A DNA stretch of 64,000 bases from Toxorhynchites rutilus septentrionalis (taxonomy: Eukaryota > Arthropoda > Insecta > Diptera > Culicidae). The position numbers and the translations under genes were made by a program. Where the stretch lies: assembly GCF_029784135.1 (NCBI RefSeq), contig NC_073746.1:70906542-70970541 (forward strand), read 5' to 3'. Of the stretch, positions 46,486-54,727 are shown one piece after another; position 1 is the first letter of the stretch, and each line of letters opens with the position of its first letter. The notes under the pieces are model-generated. The model made no database searches, had not been told where the DNA came from, and saw only the letters and a program-made list of their open reading frames with translations.

Positions 46486-47825
46486 GATATAACCGCAAGG
46501 TTGACGTGGGACTACCTTAGCTTAGCAATCACAATCACTATTGATTATATTCTTGATTGAATGAAACAATTTCTGAATTCAATTGAATTCAATATACTTG
46601 CTTTGTGAGTAAAAAGATTGAACATGTAAGGTCAATCCATGCATTGTGTTATATTATGTTCTTCGTTACAAGTAAATTAAATGACAGTCTTTTTACGGAC
46701 AAAATATGTGAAAGGAAGAATAATCAAACGATTATTTTATTTTCCATTTCCCTCTGAAGTTTGCATCTCTCAAGTGTACGCACTTCTCGAACCGCGAATT
46801 TGCTAGAAACCTGGAAGTTCATTCGCTTCTAGTGTCTGCACCATTTTTCCAGGTTCCTAAGTTTAAAAGACCGTGTTAGGGAAACACATAGGTAAGCGAG
46901 TACAAAAGTACTCGCAGTTTGCATTTATTTGCAAAGCCGATTTCCCCAGAAACCTTGGATTTGAAGTCTGTGTTAGGCAAACACAATTCAGTCGAAACAA
47001 AAATGCTCCCGACTTGCATGTATTTGCAATGCCAATTTTCCCAGACACCTTGGTTCTGAAGTCTGTTGGGGAAACACATTTCAGTCGGAACAAAAATACT
47101 CCCGACTTGCATGAGTTTGCAATGCCAATTTCCCCACGCTCCATGGATTAGAAGTCTGTGTTAGGGAAACGCATTTCAGTCGGAACAAAAATGCCCCCGA
47201 CTTGCATGAGTTTGCAATGCCAATTTCCCGACGCTCCATGGATTTGAAGTCTGTGTTAGGGAAACACATTTCAGTCGGAACAAAAATACCACCGACTCGC
47301 ATGAATTTGCAATGCCGATTTTTTCCAGGCACCTTGGTTTTGAAATCTCTGGAACATATTTTGGTGTGAACAAAAACTCCCCCTACTTTCATGTGTTTGC
47401 GATGCCGGTTTCTCCAACGTTGTTTGTTTTAGAAGTCTGTGTTTGGGAACATATTTCGGTGAGAACAAAAACTCCCCTACTTTCATGTATTAGCAATGTC
47501 GATTTCCCCAAGGCTGCTTAGTTTTGTTGGCTGTGCTAGGGAAACCGTAAATCGGACCAATCGAAACGAGGCAGTTAGGGCGTTTAGTTAAGGCTTAACA
47601 TTTTACAGTTATTATATTGTTTATCTAATGAAAAATAACATTTCACTAATTGCAATAGACGCGTAGAAATATTTCCTATCAATTGATGGAAACATCTTTC
47701 CGATCGAGTAAGAAATGTTCGAGTTATAAGCATTCGGAATCTTTCATTTTTTTCCTGCATGTTCTGTGTTTAAGTTTTCAATTTGCCCTCCATATATTTC
47801 GGTTAGACGTAGTCCCACGTCAAAA
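46486..47825 (+). mobile_element. Tandem-unit element, copy 1
   Basis: The left end is a hairpin GGTTATATCTGTGATATAACC-type stem followed by GACGTGGGACTACC; the right end has the inverted GTAGTCCCACGTC. Between them lies an array of ~95 bp units (see next entry). Copy 2 is at 59700-60688. No ORF with a supported function; the open frames on both strands come from the repeating unit. Superfamily unknown. Confidence 0.75.
46870..47545 (+). repeat. Array of ~6-7 tandem units of ~95 bp
   Basis: Each unit runs through GTGTTAGGGAAACACA, TTCAGTCGGAACAAAAAT, CCCCCGACTTGCATG, TTTGCAATGCC and ATTTCCCC with drift between units. The same unit appears twice at 60195-60415, about twice at 59400-59590, and about twice inverted at 61500-61690. 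Confidence 0.85.
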
Positions 47826-47829
47826 TAAA

Positions 47830-48290
47830 AATGTAGTCTAATGCAAGGAAAGTGAAGTGGAAGGTAAAACGTAATGTCAGAATTGCCGTTCGGACGTATC
47901 CCGTAAGTTTGAACTTATTTACATAGATGGTATCCAAACAACACTGAACATTGACTACAGTTTCGCCGGAACGGTTGATTGTCGTTATGAACCAGCACAA
48001 AAAACAAAGCTGCAAATTATGCGCCAGTGGCGGTACCACGATCAAAGCACTCCCTGAATCACATTAGCCGAGCCAGCTGGCGGAAGCATATGCATAAAGG
48101 TTACTAGGTTACTATTTTCAACGACAACTGTTTATTTATTATACTGCTTCGAATACTTTCGACGAAATCAAATGTAACCATACCAACGTAAGTAATAACA
48201 TAAACAAATCCAAACTTTTCGTCTTGCCATCCCTCATACGTCTTTTCAAAATAGTGTAAATTACGAGCCACCTGTTAACTCCACCATCTT
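47830..48290. other. Intergenic DNA, nothing recognised
   Basis: No feature could be supported between the tandem-unit element and the solo foldback end. Confidence 0.4.
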
Positions 48291-48296
48291 GGTCTA

Positions 48297-48376
48297 ATGT
48301 TTTGCGATAAAGAACAAAACTACCACTTTTCACGAAAATCTGAGAACCAGAATATCAGTTTGGCATGGAATGGCTG
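48297..48376 (-). repeat. Solo end of the 11 kb foldback family
   Basis: TTTTGCGATAAAGAACAAAA, CTACCACTTTT and GGCATGGAATGGCTG match the right end of the element at 11089-12575, including the terminal CAGC. Confidence 0.8.
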
Positions 48377-48810
48377 TATATCGCCTTCACTTTTGCATTT
48401 AAAAATAAGTTAGGAGCTGGGTCATGCGGATAGAATCAAATTGGTTGTCAAAAAGAATCCAATTGAAATGCCAAAAGAGATCCAATAATCATTAGGGGAA
48501 AAACTGTTACTTTCATTTATAAAAATCCACTACATAAAAAAAGTATTGTTATAAAAGGCAAAAATAATCGAATTAACAAAAATAAACATTTCTTCATCAA
48601 ATAATGCTAGCGTTCAAAATCATAAAAGCCCAACTGATGTTGCCGAAGAAACGCTTGTATTGAGTAAGGGCGATTACACATTATCCGGTTTCTGCCGGAC
48701 CGGTTTCAAAAAGCGCCGCTGGGTTTGGACGGAAAACCAGACAACAATGTGAAAGAGACCTCGCGCTACACAAAACCGTACATCTCTCACAAACACATAT
48801 ATGCATTTAT

Positions 48811-49104
48811 TTATATGTGGATTTGACAGGTAAACATTGCTTCAAATATTCCGGTTACATGCAGCTGAGTGCAGACGGAAAACCTTAAACCCACAGCTGC
48901 GGCAGCAATTACGAGTCTTCTCAAATTTGCGTTCCTTTGGAGAGTATATACGGCCGTGTTAAAATGTGGCACACCAGGAACACGGCAGATCTTGCGAAAA
49001 TTACGCGCATCCTGCATCAGGACGGTATTATTACCGATAGGTGCGATCCAGCGGTCGAAGGTGTGAATCTTCTCGCCCCATTTCAAAATACTATTCAATG
49101 ACAA
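48811..49104 (-). CDS. Hypothetical 97-residue ORF inside the TAA-flanked element
   Basis: An open frame on the minus strand starts MSLNSILKWGEKIHTFDRW and contains IAPIGNNTVLMQDARNF. Amino-acid composition is protein-like rather than AT-repeat-like, and it lies downstream (minus sense) of the pseudogene at 49411-49820 within the same element. I recognise no domain. It may be another captured fragment, a decayed element gene, or chance. Confidence 0.3.
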   Translation of the reverse strand: MSLNSILKWGEKIHTFDRWIAPIGNNTVLMQDARNFRKICRVPGVPHFNTAVYTLQRNANLRRLVIAAAAVGLRFSVCTQLHVTGIFEAMFTCQIHI

Positions 49105-49410
49105 ATAAATTTAAAAGTCCAGTTGCGGTGTATTTATCCATATCCATATATATAAATTGTTTTATTTCCAAACTTACACAAACAGTATTATTCAATCCAT
49201 ACACTCTGTTGCCACATATTTCCAATAGAATTTGAATGAACCAATAAAAAACATTTCGTAAGCTAAGGGCACTACTCAATTATTTATTCACTTCCTATGA
49301 TTTTCTTAGAATTAGCCTACGAGATAATCCATCTATTCTAGAGTGTCTTTTTATTCCACCATTGCAGTATGAATCTTTACGATTAGAACAACATAATTTT
49401 CCTTCAGAAA

Positions 49411-49820
49411 CTATTTCATCACTGCTTCCGCAGATTCCTCGAGCGCGTACTCCCGGGGCAGGGACGGCTTCTCGAGCGTATTTCGCATCAACACATAGTT
49501 ATCAATACGCGGATCCTAGGCGAAAAATGACCGAATCAGATATGCCAGCTGGATGATTTCGCTCTGACAGAGCGGATGCTTCTGCATCGGTCAGGAGAAC
49601 ATCTTGATCACCGGTCACATGACAGACAGTTTGGTCTTGAGCTCCTCGAGCCGAGCCTTGTCATCGATCGCTTTCCGGGTCAGGTCGAACTGTGTGGAAT
49701 GCCCAATAAGAATATTACTAGAGAGCTATTTTTGGTGTGTTCAAATTAACAAAAACTGACCTTCACATTCAGCTCGATAAAATCGCTCACCATTGCTTTG
49801 CTTTGAGCAGAAACCTGCAT
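49411..49820 (-). pseudogene. Intron-containing gene-like pseudogene inside a TAA-flanked element
   Basis: On the minus strand, exon 49761-49820 (MQVSAQSKAMVSDFIELNVK) and exon 49411-49689 flank a 71 bp intron with GTCAGT and CACACAG borders and matching phase. The joined 113-codon frame has no frameshift and ends in TAG, but holds three internal stops (two TGA, one TAG). Readable parts include FDLTRKAIDDKARLEELK, MQKHPLCQSEIIQLAYLI and DPRIDNYVLMRNTLEKP. I do not recognise the family. The retained intron means this was not copied from mature mRNA. It lies within the TIRs at 48668 and 50577, so it may be a captured host gene, or a cargo gene of the element that has decayed. Confidence 0.6.
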
Positions 49821-50816
49821 CACTAAACTTTTTCCACAGTAGCGAAATAAAGGAGTAAATGTAAATCCATCCATATCACTTGCAAATTCTGAATTTCAAA
49901 AACAACAAACAAACGTCAATAGCACACACATACTAATACATGGGACGAAAAACTGCCTGAATTGTACTAATACTAACAGACATGACAAACAACTGTCAAT
50001 CCGCGTTGATGGCATGGAACTTCTTGCTCTGCTTTTGGGAAATGATAGTGATAATAGATTTTCAGGTGCAATAAACACATGTTTGAAAATAAAAGTTATG
50101 AATGAAAATTAACTTCTTCTTATAAAATATGTTATTTTCGTAATGGAGTAACACGTTCTTTTGCAAGTGGAGAAAACCCCCTGATCAATAATTATATTTG
50201 ATGATGATTTTGTATTACAACTATGAGTTTCAGTGAAAATATGAAGAAAATAATACAAAAATGATTAAATGATAATCAGTTCACGGGTTCTAAGTAATCA
50301 AATAACATGAAGTAAAAATTTTCATTCAAAATTTAAACAACTTGAAACTAAAAAGGTCTGATAATCTTATAGAGAATGATTTGCTTTCACAAACTGATGT
50401 CTCCACCAGACGTCGGCACAATACTATTGTCATCGCGTGTAATGCTTGTCCGGTCACCGGACATTGCAGTCGCAGTAGACGGCTGCATCACGGCGCCGTA
50501 AAGAGGTTGGTACGGTCGAAATTTGTCATTTGGGTTTCAGACCGGTCCGACAAAAACCGGATAATGTGTAATCGCCCTAACATGCATTGAAAATGTATTC
50601 AACATTACGTATCTAGAATTACAAAACTTTATGCTCAGTGTAATCAATTCATACCTGAATTCCATTTTCTGCCTGTCCCCCTTACGGGGGCCTTTGAAAA
50701 CCACTATAAAGTCATCGTTAAAAAGCTGCAAAGTAAACAAACCTTCTCCATTCAATTTGTTGCACTGTACAAGATTCAGGGTTTCTCTCGTGATTACAAA
50801 TAAATAACTATCAACA

Positions 50817-51347
50817 ATGGGTGACAATTTTGGAATTCATCGCGGAGCAAAGAAATCATCCGAAAACGAAGATCGCACCCAAGGGCAGATTCTAAGCGAT
50901 TTTCTTATTCAGCTGGAGGATTACACACCAACGGTATGTTTAGCAAGAAACACTTCCAGCTATGGCAATCAATTCTCGTCTTCACTCTAGATCCCGGACG
51001 CAGTAACTTCGTACTACCTAAACACTGGCGGATTTGAGGCTTCCGATCCAAGGATGTAAGTATTGCTTCCATCTCTTTACATTTTGGCTTATTTTTGTCT
51101 TCTCCCCCTTGCAAGTGTTCGACTGATTTCGATCGCAGCCCAGAAGTTTATTTCGGATGTTGCCAACGATGCTTTGCAGCATTGCAAGACGAGAACGAGC
51201 AACGCTCCCAACTCCGGCCATGGCTCGTCGAAAAACCAGAATGCTAAATCTTCTAAGGACCGCAAGTATACACTGACGATGGAAGATCTACAGCCGGCTC
51301 TGAATGACTACGGCATCACCGTGCGTAAGGCACATTACTTCGTTTAG
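50817..51347 (+). CDS. TAF10: TAF10, TFIID/SAGA subunit with histone fold
   Basis: Three exons, 50817-50933, 50991-51055 and 51116-51347, join to 137 codons plus stop. The introns are 57 and 60 bp with GTATGT/CTCTAG and GTAAGT/GCAAG borders; phases 0 and 2 match. The protein has a short charged N-terminus, then LSDFLIQLEDYTPTIPDAV, FEASDPRIVRLISIAAQKF and ISDVANDALQHCK, which are hallmark TAF10 histone-fold sequence, a Ser/Lys linker, and the KYTLTMEDLQPALNDYGI end ending in HYFV. TAF10 pairs with TAF3/TAF8 in TFIID and SUPT7L-type partners in SAGA (known from the family). The length fits the small insect forms. AATAAA lies at 51503-51508. It sits about 9.4 kb downstream of the receptor gene on the same strand. 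The reading is intact, so the gene looks functional. Confidence 0.95.
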
Positions 51348-51548
51348 AGTGGTTTACTGGATTGTGCTATTGCACCCTTGGGATAGCGGTCATTGATGTT
51401 TTGCAAGGAAAGGATTGGTTAAATACTGTGACTTTCGTAGGAAGTAAGTTTCGTCATCTATTTTTATGTTGAAGGATTGTTGTATCTGGATATGAAACAA
51501 ATAATAAACAGGGAAGGAAACAGAAATCGTTTTTCAATTTGATAATCC

Positions 51549-51757
51549 TCTCTATTCTGCGCGGCGAATAACGTGAGTTGGCTCAAGTGACTACACCCAA
51601 AAACGAATGGTGCACCTATAGTTTGTTACCAAGAGAGATTTGAAGTCGTGTCCTTTTGTGCTTTCGATTCGGGTATCAAATAGGAGCTAAAAATTGAGGG
51701 CGCTTCCAGAATAAAGCGAGAAGCTTTCCTACTGTCCCTCGCGGCGCAGAATAGAGG
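51549..51757. mobile_element. Small MITE-like inverted repeat
   Basis: CCTCTCTATTCTGCGCGGCG at the left and the complement of CCTCTATTCTGCGCCGCGA at the right, about 200 bp apart. No convincing target duplication was seen. It follows the TAF10 gene. Confidence 0.5.
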
Positions 51758-51759
51758 GG

Positions 51760-52177
51760 AATATTTCCTACCGTTAAAACAAACGGCGCTGTGCAAGGGT
51801 TTGGGTCATTGATTAAATTTTCGCTGTTTTTCAATAGATGGCGGTACGAGAACTGTGCTTTATATATTTTTTGATTCGGTTAGTTCCTGATACCCACCAC
51901 TGCCCGTCTATGGCGCACAGTTGGATTTGACCAAGACGGGTCTATGGTACTAGGTGAGGCCGTTTCGTCACGTTTCTTCACGTTTCTTTGTTTTTAAGAG
52001 GCTTTAAACTTTGCAGTTCATTCGCCTCCAATACTTTCGTCACTAAGTTGGTAGGGGAGCGGTATATGAAAACAGTACGGAAGAAAGCAGAAGGGGATTT
52101 TTTTCCTTGAAGTGTGAAAGAGACAGACTGATCACGAGCGAGCTTGGGCACAAGCGTATTGTATTTTGTTTACAAAC
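51760..52177. other. Intergenic DNA, nothing recognised
   Basis: No coding sequence or repeat end could be supported. Confidence 0.4.
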
Positions 52178-52192
52178 AAAACACAGTAGACT

Positions 52193-52440
52193 GGTTAGCG
52201 TAACAGCTTCACAATCCGATCGGCCTGGGTTCAATCCCAGCTGGCGTCGTTGGGATTTTCTGAGGCGAAAAATCTCTGGTTATGTCTTCCTTCGGAAGGG
52301 AAGTAAAAGAAGTTGGCCCGGCTCATGAGTTGTTGAGTCTGATAGGTAGGAACAGGTGGACTCGCCTCCCTGATGTCGGTGATTGGCACTAAAAGTGGCG
52401 GAAATATGCCGACGTAAAACAAGCGAAGATAAAAAAAAGA
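52193..52440 (+). mobile_element. tRNA-derived SINE of a second family
   Basis: The tRNA-like head has an A-box-like TGGTTAGCGTAA and a B-box GGGTTCAATCCCA, then a ~170 bp body and an A-rich tail. A perfect 15 bp target duplication AAAACACAGTAGACT lies at 52178-52192 and 52441-52455. The body is unlike the SINE at 1123, so this is a separate family. Confidence 0.9.
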
Positions 52441-52594
52441 AAAACACAGTAGACTTCCAAGATGGCTGAAGAGTGGTTTTAGCAAGTTGGCCCACCTTAG
52501 GATATACTTCTACGCGCCTTGGATTTGACAAGCTGGAGCCATTTACAACGGTGAAACAGGTTGGTACAGATAGGGAAAGACGGGGTAAGACCGC

Positions 52595-52720
52595 CCCCCT
52601 AAGGGGCCGTCCACATACCACGTGGACAACTTTAAGGGGGGTAGGGGTTACGAAAATGTCCTCGCTTGTCCACGGGGAGGGGGGAGAGTGTTTAAATAAT
52701 GTCCACGTGGACACGTAAAG
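52595..52720. mobile_element. Short MITE-like repeat with CCACGTGGAC palindromes
   Basis: GGCCGTCCACATACCACGTG near the left end and TGTCCACGTGGACACG near the right end form inverted, G/C-rich termini around a GGGG-rich centre. The insertion boundaries are uncertain. Confidence 0.45.
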
Positions 52721-52724
52721 TATA

Positions 52725-53285
52725 TTTTTAAGTCGAACATTTATATTTATAGTCAAAATTCAATGAGATCTGCTCTTTGTTTACAAGATATTTTTAACTT
52801 TGCGCCCGCCCTGAATGCTCTGTATTCAACAATAAAAAAATTAGTTGTCTGAGAGTGCTGCCCGGTCAGACATCCATATTTTTTATATGGCTGGACTTCT
52901 TTCCAGAGATGTATATTCTGAAAGAAACGCACATGAACTGGCATCGATCAAATTATTCCAAACGGTAATAGAGGACCATGTATTTCGTCAGGATAAAGAC
53001 ACAAAGAATGTTGGAATTTTTGTAGTATGAAAAATCAAGACTCATGTGCAGGTTCGATTCAGCTTCTGTTTTTGATGACAAAACGGCTTCGTATTCATTT
53101 TCCGAGAGCTCCCAAGGTTTTTGAAACGAACAACAAATTCTTCCATGAGTGCAAGGGCCGTACACGTTCCCAGTGGAACTTTAGGCTTCTCAACGTAGTT
53201 ATTACTTGCGTTATTAATAGTACTTTGTTGAGATTTCTATGCCGGAGAACACGACCTGAATGTATTCAGGAGTGTAAATCTCTAG
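52725..53285. other. Intergenic DNA, nothing recognised
   Basis: No supported gene or repeat between the short MITE and the tRNA-like fragment. Confidence 0.4.
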
Positions 53286-53289
53286 AATT

Positions 53290-53368
53290 CGCGTAACCTT
53301 AATGCAAGTCTAACTCGAACCCCCCGCATTATAATGTGTGACGCTAACCACTCGGCCAAGGGAGCACA
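53290..53368 (-). mobile_element. tRNA-like SINE fragment, minus strand
   Basis: On the minus strand GCTCCCTTGGCCGAGTGG with GTTAGCGTCA is an A-box region and GGGGGGTTCGAGTT a B-box region. The 3' half does not pair with the acceptor stem and runs on into GACTTGCATTAAGG, so it is a SINE or tRNA pseudogene rather than a working tRNA. Confidence 0.55.
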
Positions 53369-53432
53369 AAGATACATATTTGTAGCATATTGTGAAGAGC
53401 AAATAATTCACAATAATGTTAAGTTAAAAAAA

Positions 53433-53858
53433 GTCACAGGAGTGTTGTGTCCGAGACACGACCGCATAGTTGACGTAGGATTCCGTTAGGCTATCTGTTG
53501 GTTTTGGATATGTTTGAAGAATTACATCGTTAAACCCTTTGATAATGATTTGGTGGTCCTGAAAAGAGCCTTTTTGTTTGGTTGTTGGGTATTGTTTGTT
53601 CACTCCACCAGTGTTTACCGAGTGATGATGACAGAAAGATGGTAAATAGTCGTTGGATGTCGCGTATCAGATAAAAGATACCGAAGTGGAACCAGATATG
53701 ATGAAAATCGCCCTCTGTGATCCTAGACGAGATGCCTCCTGTGTTATGTATGAATGAAATAAAGAAAAAAAAACTCACCAATGTAATACGAAATAATCAC
53801 CAATACCGAACACAATAATCATTAAATCATTCTCATCATTAAAAACATAATACTTTAA
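53433..53858 (+). repeat. Left arm, outer piece
   Basis: Pairs inverted with about 62190-62565; shared blocks include GACACGACCGCATAGTTGAC, TGGTTTTGGATATGTTTGAA, CACTCCACCAGTGTTT and TCCTAGACGAGATGCCTCCT (small differences in the right arm). It ends in the 12 bp target site of the retrotransposon. Confidence 0.88.
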
Positions 53859-53860
53859 GG

Positions 53861-54727
53861 ACCTGTAGGGATGACAAAAATGACAAAAGAATTCTCAATC
53901 GGACAAACTCTTTTCGTGTGACTTTTGAGGGTTCCGCCCTTCCAAATTACGTTGCAATAGGGGCACTTCGTTTACCTGTTCGATTGTTTGTACCCCGGGT
54001 AATGAAATGCAACAAATGTATGCAACTCGGTCACACGGCCGCCTATTGTTGCAATAAAAAACGTTGCGCAGATTGTGGAGAGAGCCATGATGAGAATCCT
54101 TGCGCGAAAGAGCACAAGTGTCTTCATTGCGGCGGGACTCCTCATGATCTTATTCAATGCCCGGTGTTCAAACAACGAGGGGAAAAACTCAAGCGTTCCT
54201 TAAAAGAACGTTCCAAGCGGATTTATGCAGAAATGCTTAAGAGTTCCGTGCCAACGACACAGGACAATCCCTACTCCATTCTGCAGAACGACGAGCCTGT
54301 TGCTGACGCTCCCAATGCCGGATGTTCCGGTACATCGCAGGGTGCCATCAGGAAAAGAAAAATTACTTCTTTTCCATCACTCCCCAGAAAGAATACCGAA
54401 ACTTCCCAAGTTGGAATGAAGCCTCGAACTGAACGTGCTGAGAATAGGCCGAAGCAAGTACCTCCCGGTTTACGTGGTCATGCTACCAACCAGGGGTCCT
54501 CAGCACTTCCCGGAACAACAACGAACACGTCTGTTCCATTTTCGCGGTCGAAGCAACAGCCACTACCTGGCCTGCTTGCGCTTTCAGACCTTGTGGATAA
54601 CATTTTAAATGCTTTAAATATAAATGATCCTCTTAAAAGCATAGTATTATGTTTGCTTCCGGTTGTGAGAACATTTTTGAAAGAAAAATGTGGCTTTTTA
54701 GCAGCGTTCATTTCCCTCGATGCCTAA
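53861..54727 (+). CDS. ORF1 (gag-like) with three zinc knuckles, 5'-truncated
   Basis: The frame is open from the 5' edge of the element (TCRDDKNDKRILNRTNSFRV) without a start codon, so the N-terminal part is missing. After RLPVRLFVPRVMK come three CCHC knuckles: CNKCMQLGHTAAYC, CADCGESHDENPC (one spacer residue shorter) and CLHCGGTPHDLIQC. A basic stretch (KLKRSLKERSKR) and a Ser/Pro-rich linker follow. ORF1 proteins bind the element RNA and form the ribonucleoprotein (family knowledge). Nothing supports translation of this truncated copy. Confidence 0.88.
   Translation, partial: TCRDDKNDKRILNRTNSFRVTFEGSALPNYVAIGALRLPVRLFVPRVMKCNKCMQLGHTAAYCCNKKRCADCGESHDENPCAKEHKCLHCGGTPHDLIQCPVFKQRGEKLKRSLKERSKRIYAEMLKSSVPTTQDNPYSILQNDEPVADAPNAGCSGTSQGAIRKRKITSFPSLPRKNTETSQVGMKPRTERAENRPKQVPPGLRGHATNQGSSALPGTTTNTSVPFSRSKQQPLPGLLALSDLVDNILNALNINDPLKSIVLCLLPVVRTFLKEKCGFLAAFISLDA

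Larger units (their letters stand above)
48668..50577. mobile_element. 1.9 kb TAA-flanked element with ~38 bp TIRs and gene-like cargo
   Basis: The inverted ends GGGCGATTACACATTATCCG continue through GGTTTYTGYCGGACCGGT. TAA lies at 48665-48667 and 50578-50580. TAA/TTA target duplications are typical of PIF/Harbinger. The right third (about 50040-50400) is related to the interior of the element at 21815. The left two thirds hold the intron-containing pseudogene and the 97-residue ORF, which do not resemble Harbinger transposase or its Myb-like partner. Confidence 0.82.

Noticed and set aside
46863..47486. Several overlapping minus-strand frames of 70-103 codons
   Set aside because: They are produced by the repeating ~95 bp unit and not by a gene.
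46870..47545. Tandem units as a CRISPR-like array
   Set aside because: The window is eukaryotic; the whole ~95 bp unit drifts together, with no constant repeat and unique spacers.
49411..49689. The two in-frame TGA codons as possible selenocysteine sites
   Set aside because: A third internal stop is TAG and no SECIS-like hairpin was recognised; decay is the simpler reading.
52280..52756. A 158-codon minus-strand frame
   Set aside because: It runs through the SINE and the short MITE, so it is a chance frame across two insertions.
53290..53368. A functional tRNA gene on the minus strand
   Set aside because: A-box and B-box are present, but the acceptor stem cannot close.
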